Assembly: GCA_026874595.1 (NCBI GenBank) | Contig: CM049318.1 | Location: 5,347,741-5,411,740 of the forward strand | Direction of reading: 5' to 3' | DNA: 64,000 bases | Origin: Sipunculus nudus | Lineage: Eukaryota > Annelida > Sipuncula > Golfingiida > Sipunculidae | Part shown: piece by piece, positions 12,398-24,426 of the stretch | Position numbering within the stretch: position 1 is the first letter of the stretch | How the letters are laid out: the number at the start of each line of letters is the position of its first letter | Position numbers and translations under genes: made by a program | Notes under the pieces: generated by a model | Told to the model about the DNA's origin: nothing | Seen by the model: only the letters and a program-made list of their open reading frames with translations | Databases searched by the model: none

Positions 12398-14541
12398 AAA
12401 AAAAAGGGACCCATGGGTCACGTCGCTCAGCTGAATTTTGGAAAATATTAGTAACTACAAAATATTTTGATTCCTTATGGTTTTTCCATGTATATTACCA
12501 TTTGAAAAGCTAAGAGAAAATGACCCAGCTTAAATGAAACTCTGTAAATTATAGAATAATGGACATGAGCTAAAGCATATTGACTGTGTAATAAATGAAA
12601 CCTTTGGCCTGAAACCATTTAGTGATGCACCAAGGAAAAAAGGGCCTACGGTAAGTGTCATATAAAAGTTCCATTTCATAAACAAATAATGTGTGAAGGT
12701 AATTAAGTTTTCAAAAGTTAAATATATGGCCATATGAGGTAAAAATTAATCCCACGAAGTTTGACCAATATTCCTAATTTAAAAAAAAAATAAGTTTAAC
12801 AGTGTTATTCAAACCTAGCCCCCGCCAACTTTAAGAGATATGAATGAAATGCTACCAAGTATTTATATCTTCTTAAATCTTGTCAGTTAGCACTTACATT
12901 AGGTCCTAATATTTTAACACATTTGAATATTAGGATTAAATTCCTGAACATTTTTTTTTCTTTAAAAAAAATCAAAATCGTCCAAGTCTCAACAAAAAGA
13001 ATTAATTTAACATTAAAATTATAAGCTTTGTCTTGTTTATTAGTCCAGTGTATCGAAGGGGTGGGTGGGGGAGGGTCTCTGTTGTTACTGTTCATCGCTG
13101 ATGTGAAATTATAAGATTCATCTTGTTTAGAGTACAGGTCTGTCAACAGAATGGGGTGGGGGAGAGAGAGAAAGGCTCTCTGTGGTATTTATGCTGGCAG
13201 CCTGATCAAGCTCAACAAGAGAGAGGGCTTGCCGGAGTGATGGGATTACATAACAGCCCGGTGAGCATAGAGAGCTGCACTGAATGACCTACAGTGACCA
13301 AAGCGGACTGCTTGACAATGTAAGGGAATACAACAAGAGCCTTAAAAAAATTCAATAACTAGCCTAATTTTGCAGCTTTTATTTTTCAAATTTCAGATTT
13401 TAACAGATTAATACCTTACGTGTACATGCTGTGAAAATAACATCCACAGTACTTACAGGAAAAAATCGTGCCGCGGCCAAAGTTAGGCAAAATTTAAGGT
13501 ACTGATTTATATTTATGCTAATAACTTAAAAAATTGCAAAATGATTAAATGAAGTTATATTCCTGAAAAAAAGTCTCAGCCATTCTTATGTTAAGTGAGT
13601 AAATATATATCCTGATTTTTTTACAAGGTGCATTATGTTTGGGCCTATTACTTCAACAAATTATGCAATACTGACCTAAATTATGTACATAAGAAATGTA
13701 TGGAAGAATATGAATATTTACTATTACATCTAACATTATGCCAATTTTTGGATTACCAGGTTAACAAAAGTAGGGTCACGATGCTAAAAATACAAATACA
13801 TTAAGGCTTCTAAAAAAACTTCAATAGCTAGACTATTTTTAAAGCTTATACTTTCAAATTTCAAAATTCATCAGATTAAATCCATATGTAAACTGGCTGT
13901 GAACATTAAATCAAATGTACTTATAAGAAAAAAAAAACGTGCCATGGTCAAAGTTGGGCAAAATTTAAGGTACCATTTTTTTATTTTTGCTAATATTTTA
14001 AAAAATTTAACAGATTTTGATCTAAATTTGGGTATACAATTTAATTTTGATTAATTAAAGATATATTACTGGAAAAAAAGTCCTTAGCTTTAACATGTTT
14101 TGTGTAAAGTAATCAAATATCTTTCCTGATTTATTACAAAATGCATTATGTTTGAGCCCATAACTTTTTTTAAATTATATAATTCAGACCTAATTTCTGG
14201 CATGTACATAGGAACTATATAGACGAATATTTATGGTAAATATGAGGAAAAACAGATGAGTGGTTTTGATATTAGGCAGTCCTGAAGTGTGAAAATAGGT
14301 TTTTAATAAAAAATTGAGGGTTTTCCTTAATTTCTCGAAGGAACGAAGTCGCAAAGACCCAGTTTTCGGCTTGGTAGGAGTTCTTGGGGACATCTAACAT
14401 GATGCCAAATTTTGGATTCCTAGGTATTACGGTTTAAAAAAGTGCCACATCTTCGGACAGACGGACGGACGGAGAGACGGACGGACGACGGACAATGGAC
14501 CACGACTATAGCTCAGATGACTTATAGTCAGCTGAGCTAAA
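12398..14541 (-). mobile_element. Family A repeat, copy A1 (unclassified non-autonomous element)
   Basis: In element orientation (minus strand) it starts with TTAGCTCAGCTGAC and then a GTCCGTCCG-rich tract (14455-14495). It ends with the palindrome GACCCATGGGTC followed by CC-TTT (about 12401-12420). The interior contains two diverged copies of a module of about 465 bases (around 13370-13790 and 13795-14410), each with the string GGTCAAAGTTGGGCAAAATT or close to it. There is no intact coding frame. Small ORFs at 14190-14393 and elsewhere recur between copies only because the DNA repeats. Confidence 0.8.
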
Positions 14542-15575
14542 AATGACTTAAATAATCGATGATTCTCAATTTATAACTCTCAATAGCTTAATTATTTAAT
14601 GTAGCTGTATAGGAAATTCATAACTACAATTAATAACTACATCCAAGTGATGAATAAGATTTTAGTTTGTTAATATAAATGGAAAGGACTCCGCATTCAA
14701 TCAAGTACTTGACTGACTCTAATGTTCCAGTTTCATGAACGGCACTACAACTAATTACATGTACAGCTGGAGTCTACTTTATTGCGTCTGTCAATAAACG
14801 GGTGCAAAAAAAATGTATCTTTACTTTGATTGAATGTCTGAAGACATTAAATGTACGATTCAGTAGGATCTTTATGTCTTCGTATGAGAAGATCTTCTTG
14901 ATTGAAGAGATATGATATTGTCGTTCGGAAAAACAGCCCTTTACCATCAGGAATATGTAAAATACACTGTAAATGAGCGAGAATTTTATTTTGCTCCAAA
15001 AGATGCCTATGAATAATTATGCCCAATAACATATACTTATTATCACTAAAAAATAGTGTACTGTCTTTGCCGCCAAGTGATCCCTTTTGAACAGGGGACA
15101 CTGTTTTAGTAAATGAAGTCTGTTTGTAAGTCAGGTGGTTCGTTAGGTTTCGCTATTGTAACTTTTTTTCAATGTGTATGATGCGGTTGTGTTTATATTT
15201 GGTACATGGTTGTCCACAGCAATGGCTTGAACTGGAATGCTGCTGTCTGTCTGACAACCCGTCGACTAAAATTGTCTTCTAGATAACAATGTGCCCAAAT
15301 AAAACCAGACATGATTATCTAAGTTCATTCATTCACAGTGCTATACAATGATCATTACATTGTGTTGATTTTACCGACTGATGGAACTGATCATTTATTC
15401 AGTCTTTTGCACCATGTTTGTCCGGAGTTACGACAGATCTTATGAATGTGTCCGCTCCTTACGCAGCGGTTATACACTGTAGTCGTCCAAGTTATATGTT
15501 CGTGTAACCGTTGCTGTGTATTCAGGATTTTCTGGTTTTAGAACACCAAGGTGCGCACAGAGCAAAGAATTGTAA
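14542..15575. other. Non-coding stretch between family A copies
   Basis: No gene, RNA or clear repeat was recognised. The 84-codon frame at 14847-15101 has no support. Confidence 0.45.
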
Positions 15576-15839
15576 TCAGACAAACAAGGAATCCTGTGGG
15601 TCACGACGATTAGCTGAAATTGATTCTGAGAATTTTGTTTGAAATCCTAGTGGTTGTGTTGACTGCAAGAGCCTTCCGTGATCACAAACACTTAAAATTT
15701 TCACTATTTCCACTGACTGTAATATACACGTAAATATTTCCACTGGGAACGTATGAAACCCTGTAAATTATAGAATAACGGATATGAGCTGAAGCATAAT
15801 AATACACCTTTATCTCATTAACTGATATAAACTGCTGTA

Positions 15840-18449
15840 AAAAAACAAGGGACCCATGGGTCACGGCGCTCAGCTGTTATATATGATAAAAATATGATTT
15901 GGGAAAGAGGCACATGCTTGTTTTGTGTGGTAATAAATATAAGCTTTATTATAAGTTGTTGGTGTTTAGCTTATGTATGATTTTGATAGTATCTTTGGAG
16001 ACAGGAAAGAGGATTGATTTCATTCATTTTATTAACAAATGGAGTGCTATTGTCACACAGATTTTGACTTGGCCATATAACTTATAAGCAGCACATATTA
16101 TAAAAGAGTTTAACTATTTATTAAAATTTAATAACAAATATTGTGCCAATATAATTTTTATTAAGAAAAAATAATAAGAAAATCATATGATATTTTTAAA
16201 ATAAAATATAACTGAAATGATTATTGAAATAATATTATAGAATATATTCATGAATGCATTCATGAATACATTTTGAAAGTATCTGCACTGGTATTCCAAT
16301 ACTTTCATTTTTACCTGAATTCCCATTCTTATGCAATAAATTTTTTTTAATGCAGTACATATTCATATTCGTATTCAAATACATTTGCAAAGCATTCGCA
16401 CCATGTCTAGTATTTATTCAGTTTTAGCCAAACAAAGATGTTGAGAATCCAGAATATACAAAATTCACAAATTAAAATAATGATCATAAGTACCTGGTTT
16501 TATGGCTTTTATTTATATTAAAAAAAATAAATGTAATATATTCACTTTGGACTACTTTCACATCAATCTACACACTAGATACAGTAGGAATCTAGATTAA
16601 TATTATCAACTGCATCTTTGTCTATCATTAATTTCCTTCATATGAACCCTAATGATTAGTAATGAATAATGTGATTTATTTTTTTATCATTAAAATTGAA
16701 CTGAAAAATACCATAGGTGACTGCATGGTGTTATTTGGAATAACATTGACATTGACATTCTATCCATCCATACAAGATTCTTACATCATCAGTAACTGCA
16801 AGTTAATTTTCTGTTACTCATCAACTAACAAATTCCTTTTCTATTAATTTTTAATTTGTTATAAAAAAAAACAATACAAAATTATTAATTTATTGTTTAT
16901 TGTTATGTTGTTTTTCAAAACAACTACTAGATGAGTTGGGTTGGACGCCTGGATCAACTGTGGCTGGGCATTAGCTGCCTGGCTGCCCCAGTGTATGCTT
17001 CGCTCAAGCATGCATAATCTGTTGAAAGGTCAACAAGGTCAACATACATGTGACTGAAGAGGGGCTGGATTAAGCCTGGGTCTGACATGGTCTCATATAA
17101 ACATTAATAAAAGCTACAATATTTGGCCAATTTCTTTCAGCTTTCTAAACTACAAAGATGAATTCCTTATGTGTGCATGATATGAAAATTATATCAACAG
17201 TGCTCTCAGGAAACAAACGTGCCATGGTCAAAGTTGGGCAAAATTTAAGGTACTAATTTTATATTTATACTAATAACTTTCAGAACTAATTTTTGGTATT
17301 CAATTGAATCTTGATTAAATAATGTTACATCCCTGACAAAAAAAACTCTAGCTTCAGCAATCCTCTTGTTAAGGGAGTAAATATATTTCTTGATTTTTTA
17401 AAAAGTGCATTATGTTTGGGCCCATAACTAAAAACAATTACGCAATACTGACATCATTTCTGGCATGTGCATAGCGAATGTATAGAAAAATATGTATATT
17501 ATATATGATCAAAGTCAGATCAGTGGTTTTGATATAAGGCAGTCTTACAGTGTAACAATGGGTTTTTAATGGAAAAATAAAGTTTTTCATTAATATTTCG
17601 AAGGAATTAAGACCTAGTGATAAAATTCTTGGCATGGTAGGGGATTTTGGAGACATCTAACTGTATGCTAAATTTACGGAACTTAGCTGAAGCTGGGGAG
17701 CTGAGCTCTAGCAAACTGCATAACACTAGTTTGATGTAAACTTGATGTGACATGGTGCTTGAAAACTTAAATAAAATCTACAGTTTTTGATCAACTGGTT
17801 TCAATATTTTGGTGTTAAGAGACAAAATGCTAACACAAACATGCTGTGAAAATTAAATCCACAGTACTTACAGGAAAAAAAGTGCCATGGTCAAACTTGG
17901 GCAAAATTTAAGATACAAATTCTATATTTTTGCCAATATTTAAAAAAAAACATTTAACAGATTTTGATCTAATTTTTGGTATACAATTAAATTTTGATCA
18001 ATTAAAGTTGTATTACTGAAAAAAAAAGTCCCTACCTTTAACACTTTTGCTCTTAAGTGACCAAATATCTTTCCTGATTTTTTACAAAGTCCATTATGTT
18101 TGGGCCCATAACTTTTTAAAATGAAATAATACTGACTTAATTTCTGGCATGTACATAGGAACTATATAGAGAAATAATTATGGTAAATATGAAGAAAACC
18201 AGATGAGTGGTTATAATATTAGGCAGTCCTGAAGTGTGAAAATAGATTTCTAATAAAAAATTGAGGTTTTCCCTTAATATCTCGAAGGAACGAAGTCCTA
18301 TTGACCCAATTTTCGGCATGGTAGGAGATTTTTGGGACATCTAACTGTATGGTAAATTTCAGATTCGTAGGTCCAATGGTGTCGAAACGTGCCAGTCTTA
18401 CGGACGGACATCCGGACAGACGGACGGACGACGGACAATGGACCACGAC
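15840..18449 (-). mobile_element. Family A repeat, copy A2, nested in A3
   Basis: It begins at 15840 with AAAACAAGGGACCCATGGGT and ends in the GGACGG-rich tract at 18405-18449. About 1.2 kb (15880-17100) matches the inverse of copy A5 (53978-55190) almost base for base with the same spacing. A2 is about 650 bases longer than A5 because its 5' module is present twice (17101-17757 and 17758-18440). No coding capacity. Confidence 0.82.
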
Positions 18450-19363
18450 ATTTTCAAATGAGCATAAACTAAATTTGATAAGCAAATTAAAACAAGCCAA
18501 TTAGGTATACATTGCATCTGCACTGTGTAGTATATAAATCTTGTGGCATAAAACCATTTAAGGATGCAATAAGGAAATAATAGTAATGAGCCTAAGTGTT
18601 AAATGTAGGGGTGCTTTTCAAAAACAAAAAAAAATGTATAACTGGAATAGTTCTCAAAAGTTAAATATATTGCCGTGTGAGCTAAAAATTAAATCCCATG
18701 AAAGTTTGCCTTATATTCCTGATTTATTGTGTGTACCAATGTCATTCATAGGAAGGTCTAGCCAACTTTAGGAGATATGAATGAAATGCTACAAGTATTA
18801 TTATAAATATTATATATTCACATTTGTCAATGAGTACTTATGTTAGACCCTTATATTTTATCACATTTGAATATTAAATAGGCAAATTGTTAATATAAAT
18901 TGCAATATGTAAAGCTATACCTAGATCAGCTGGGGAAAGGGAGCTAGCTCCCGGGAGTCAAGCGAGTTATGTAATACTTTTAGGCCAGGGCTGTAGCACA
19001 CACTGTGCATATATACCATTGCACAGGGCTGGCCTTATGTTAACAGTACTTGACATGGTGGTTAAAAACTTGAACAAGGCCTACAGGCCTAATGCGAACC
19101 TGTGCAAAGTTTTGGAGTATGAATGAAGGTTTATTTTTAAAATTTAATATTGATCCTTTTAAGTCCTGCATATCTACCTTAGTCATTATGATTTCAGCAA
19201 AATGGACATTTCGGACCTGCAAGTTTCAGACTAGGACATTTTAAAACTAGAATATGGGTAGTCGACAAGCGACTATGTGTATAAGCAGAAATCAGAATGG
19301 GACGGGTGAAGTGAGGCATGGATTAAGTGGCAAGGGGAATAGAGTGTGTGTTGCATATTAGCA

Positions 19364-20200
19364 TGGATGGCTGCAGCGTAAACGTGAATGTAGGTGGTGC
19401 CATCTGTCATAAAATCGAGAAAAATTTTCCAGGATGTATAAACCTGCAAAATTTCAGGTGGATAAGTCAAACCACTGCTGAGATATGGGTGATTTTATCC
19501 CAAGGCAGATTAACAGATGGGTGCTGTGCATTAATGGTTGCAGGTGGCGCCACCAGTTTTGCTAATGATGAAGAGCTATGTGAGATCTATACACATGCAA
19601 AATTTTGGCGCAATCGGTCAAACAGTTCCCGAGATATGAGCTTGGATGTCTGCAGAGTAAACCTGAATGTAGGTGGCGCCACCTGTCATGAAATCGAGAA
19701 AGCTGTCGAGGATGTATAAACCTGCAAAATTTCAGGTGGAAAAGTCAAACCACTGCTGAGATATGAGTGATTTTATCCCAAGGCAGATGAACAGATGGAC
19801 GCTGTGAATAAGTGGTTGCAGGTGGCGCCACCAGTTTTGCCTATGATGAAGAGCTATGCGAGATCTATACACATGCAAAATTTTGGCCCAATCGATCAAA
19901 CGGTTCCCAAGATATGAGCTTGGATGTCTGCAGAGTAAACGTGAATGTAGGTGGCGCCACCTGTCATGAAATCGAGAAAGCTGTCCAGGATGTATAAACC
20001 TGCAAAATTTCAGGTGGATAAGCCAAACCACTGCTGTAATATGCGTGAAGTTATCCCAAGGCAGATGAACAGATGGACGCTGAGCAAATATGGTTGCATG
20101 TGGCGCCACCATTTTTAGTGTATGTTGTAAAGCTATCAAAGGGCTACATTTGTGCAAATGTTTTAGCCTGATCGGTCAAACGGTTCCCGAGATATGCAGG
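19364..20200 (+). repeat. 278-bp tandem repeat, three units
   Basis: Units start at 19364, 19643 and 19921 (periods 279 and 278). Each unit carries the perfect 12-base palindrome GGTGGCGCCACC, or a variant, twice about 140 bases apart. The open frames across it (19327-19719, 19812-19997) repeat with the DNA and are shadows. A related sequence in inverse orientation lies at 62690-63037. Confidence 0.9.
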
Positions 20201-21369
20201 TTTATGTGTGGCAACAGACGCACAAATGGACGCAGGGCAGCGAGGAAAGGTCAGAGGTCAACCAAAAATGAGGGCGCAGCAGTTCACATGTGACCTGATG
20301 ATAAACCCAATTCGCTTAAAATGCAAACCAAGTTTTTCAAACATTTGAAAGATATAGTTCCAATAATCTGGGAATTCTGCATCTAAACATTGTGGCTAGA
20401 CGTCTAGACGCTGTGTTTAGACGTCTAGACACATTGTCTAGACACCCCCCTAGGGCCAGGTCAGTTGCCATGGTGATGTCTGGACCCCACCTGTTTGTAC
20501 TGAGTGACCTCTTGACTTGGCTGCTGAAACTCAGCAGGTTGTCAAATCTGTTTTCAAATACAGAAAGCGTTTTTCAATTGGCTACAATGTTTTTTTTAAA
20601 CTGTATTTACCCAATCTATTCTGATAAAACTGGCAGAACCCTACCATGGAATAATTCTTGTAAAGTTTAAACCAATCAGCTTAACAGTTTCATCATAAAT
20701 CAGTGTATAAGCTAGAAGAGTTTAAAATTACATTTTCGCTCGTAAAAAACACATCAATGTAGGTGGCGCCACCAATACCTCAAAATCAGATATGACATAT
20801 GTGACAAACATTGGTATAAAATTTGGTGATTATAGCTCTAGCCGTTTCTGAGATTTTAATTTTAGTGTGCTTTTTTTGGACAGATGACTACGTTCAACCT
20901 CCTGCAACTCGGCCAAAAATCTCCGAACTGGAACCATTCGAACAAACTTGAGAGAGATTGTACCAGGGATCATTTCTGTGAAATATTGGACAATTTGGCT
21001 GGACAGTTTCAGAGAAGAAGATTTTTTAAGGTTTATAAGCTTTTTCTCTATAAAATCTAAATTAATGCAGATACCTAATAATAAGCTCCAGGGCACCAAG
21101 TTTCACATGTGACTAATTCTTACATGTAATTTGGAGCTGCCAGCTCCGACGGTTTCTGACTTACAGCCATGGATGGCGGAAAGCCAGCCCTGGACGGCGG
21201 ACGGCTGACGATGGACGGACGACGCTGCGCCATCGCATAAGCTCACAGGTTCACTAATAAAAGCTACGTAGGGTTCGTAGGTGTAACGGTTTAACAACGT
21301 GCCTTGTTAATGGACGTAGGATAAAGGACCATGACTATAGCTCAGACGATTTTCGTCAGCTGAGCAAAA

Positions 21370-22095
21370 AATAAGAGCGTGGTATCGCATTGTGCATCCA
21401 GCTCCAACTTTCAAACATGCGACACCCACTCTCGTTGGTCTGATTACATAGACCAGAAAATGCCAAATCCATGGTACACAGACTGTTAATTTTATTTATA
21501 ACCCACAAAACTAATCAAAACACATCAACCAGGGTTAGACGAACCAGAGTTTAGCAGATGGCGTCTTGCAACTGATGACCTTTCTTGGACCATTTCTGTG
21601 AATATAAAACCATTTGGCCGAATTATTTTGGAGATGTTTTCCAAAGGTTTCTAGCTTTCCCCCGTAATATGCAAGTCAGTGCAGGAGGCGTCACCACAAG
21701 CTCAATCCAACAACATTTGATATGTGAATTATTTTTGGATACAGCTTCCTGTGACACAGCCAAAAATCACCAAACTAAAACCATACAAACAAATAAACTT
21801 GAAAGATATTGCTTCTGGAAATATTTCTGTGAAATACTGAACAATTGGGCTTGACAGTTTTGGAGAAGATTTTTTTAAGATTTTTTTTTTTTCAATTTAC
21901 CCCTATGAAATCTTAGTCAATGCAGATCGCAAAAAAATAGGATCAATCCGATAAAGTTTGACATATGAATGATATTCCATAAAATTTGGCATTGCTAGCT
22001 CTGACGGCTTTTGAGATAGCGTGGGTTAATGTATGGACAACGGTGGACGGACAACGGCGGACGCTGCGCCATCACATAAGCTCAAAGGTTCGCTC
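21370..22095. repeat. Diverged repeat related to 20830-21260
   Basis: The block GGACGCTGCGCCATCACATAAGCTC near 22057-22082 matches 21217-21243 with few changes. The preceding text on nominal 'Ctgacggctttgagat' and 'aggcgtcaccac' also matches 20760-21180 in order. It is a second, partial copy of the distal part of A3. No genes seen. Confidence 0.55.
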
Positions 22096-22099
22096 ACAA

Positions 22100-24426
22100 A
22101 GAAAGTAAATAACAGGAACAAACCTCAATATACTAAATATTTTATTGTTAACTCTCATTCACCTCGATTAAAGACATACGTGCTAATGAAATGTCCTCCA
22201 TTGTCTTCATGATCACAAGTTAAAATGTTACCACATCATTTAAATATCAGTCCCTGCACGCTATAATTACTATCAATACTACAAATATGGCAGTAAAAAT
22301 TATATGTACAGATGTATATATATGTATGACTATTGCAGCATTTATTTATGTAGCATCATAGGAATATCAAAATGTATTAAGCAACGCTTTCAAACCAAGC
22401 ATTGTACATCTTAACTGAAGGCTTTATTTGGTAATTCATTGTTTTATTTTCAGTTTTAACCATCATGGAAGACAATATCATTGAGTAAATAACAAAAATT
22501 TGATATTAGATCAGGCTTAACTTCTTCCATTTTTTTATAATTGTTGGCTAAAATAATAATATCCAGTCTAACATAGGCAAGATCGGTTTTAACCATGTGT
22601 GCATAATGGCCATTGTGAAAGTTTTATGTACAGTTGTTTATAAGTATATCACTTTCATTTATTTAAAAAATAAATAGCGGCAGACACTAAATTACAATAG
22701 GCCACTAAATCACAATAGGCCTTTGTTTGGCTTCATGTACATTCTTATATCTTCAGAGTAAACAAAACATAATGAAATCACCATGCAACTGTAGGAATTA
22801 ACATTTGTATGCAATCACATCTGAGACCGTATTTGACCGAGATTCTGTAATCAAACCTATGTATGAAACCTTGGTGCGATGTTTCATCGCTCTATTCAAT
22901 CAGCAAACTTACCATATTGTTTACCCTCAACTCAAAAATTAACATCATGCATCAAACAACAGGGGGTACCCAAGGGTTATGATTCATAATTTACTCACTA
23001 AAATTTTACAATACTAACAGCAATAAGATCAGCCAATCAGAAAGCTGGTTGGTACCACCATAGGTTTGACAGGAGTGGTCCATAGATATCGGACTGTGTT
23101 CAGACTGTTTTCAAAGTATGTGAAGCTAAGAATTCCATACCTCTGCTTTTAATGGTAATTTGTTTCAGATGTATTTACTGCAAGTATTCCTCACTGATGT
23201 CCTTCACACTAATGGGTATATCATGAGCTATCTAGATATTACCAAAGGTAATATAAAACAATAGAGTAGAACGATAACACCCTAAACCTTAAAAACTACA
23301 TCAACTCTTAGTCAATGAGTAGAAAATATCAGTGTTGAGGTGAAACCCAACACTTAACATTCAACTTATTATGACACACTTATATGTGAATAAGAACACT
23401 GGTCTTTTGAGTTATTAAATTCTAGCCAAACAAGCTAAACTCTTCAGACTATCATTAAGCCTCATTAATTACACATCATGAAATAATATATTACAGCGCT
23501 AATGTACAGTGTCGGTGCATTATCAGGTACTCAAGGTTGATTTACAAACCAGAATGTAATTTAACTCTCTCTTTAACTGCACCTTAGTGAAGAAGATAGC
23601 AGAAACCATATAACGGTTATTATAAATCATCAATGAATGAACAATTTCATGTTTAAATTGCTTCCCTGTTCAAGTTGATCTATAAGTTCACCCATGGCTA
23701 GAGCCTGTGGTACCTCACGTCAGTAATACATATGAATAACAACAGCCGGTCTCATTAAGTTTAGCGTAATCAGTATCTCACTGTTCTGCATGTTATATGT
23801 ATTTAGTCATGTGATACCATATTCCATATATCATAAGAGAGTAATTTTCCTGTTTTTTCCCAGTTCAGTAAAGTTGTATAACATTAATTTTAGTACTCTT
23901 ATTGAGTAATATTTGTTTATAAATACGGACTCGGGAACTCTTCATTAATTCTATAGTCGTGCTGTTCAACTATTTGGATAAACAAATTCTCTGATACGAC
24001 GGGTCTAATGTCTAAAACAATGATATTCTCTTGACATTTATGGTTTGCTATATTAAAGCTTTGAACAGTTCAGCTCCATACATTTTCTTCTGCAAATATG
24101 GTTTTGTTATAAGCATGTATTCAACATCTCCCCCCCCCCCCCCCCCCCAATATAGCAACAAAGGAAGATCATTAGGCAAACTTCGCCATGGGACACCAAT
24201 GCTTTCTCAGTAATATGCAGATGCTACAGATTTCTCAGGTTTGATACAGTTGATGCCCTCAAGGTGTCAGCAGCAGTCATTATTTAATCAACATCACACC
24301 TGCAGCAGTGTTTCAAGAATTAACACAGGCCTAATAAGCATGGCAGGGTGGTACAGAAGGCCTATGATAGGAGACTATGTACACATTTAAACAGTAATAA
24401 TTCCACTAGCTGGTCCCTGGGGTCGA
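22100..24426 (-). other. Rab18 3' flank, possibly including its 3' UTR
   Basis: This stretch follows the Rab18 stop codon on the minus strand and has no gene of its own. Possible AATAAA polyadenylation signals on the minus strand lie at about 22141-22146, 22422 and 22443; which is used cannot be told. A C-run of 19 lies at 24130-24148. Confidence 0.4.

Larger units (their letters stand above)
15580..21368 (-). mobile_element. Family A repeat, copy A3, split by nested copy A2
   Basis: The 3' end is at 15580-15806 (degenerate palindrome, then a block matching A1 12535-12575). The rest resumes near 18540 with blocks matching A1 12597-12935 in the same order. It continues to the 5' end at about 21310-21368, where CGTCAGCTGAGC marks the terminus. 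Between these lies copy A2. A3 is longer than the other copies because it carries a 278-bp tandem array (19364-20200) and further GGTGGCGCCACC-containing sequence. Confidence 0.7.

Noticed and set aside
18219-18500. Open frames repeated at 14190, 17438, 18137, 18219, 53295 and 53413 that look like a small protein family
   Set aside because: They recur because family A DNA repeats. The frames differ in start and strand, show no domain and lie across the GTCCGTCCG tract and AT-rich module.
19327-20293. Three similar open frames with repeated N-V-G-G-A-T-C-H-E-like text
   Set aside because: They follow the 278-bp tandem units; the G-G-A-T text is the translated GGTGGCGCCACC palindrome.
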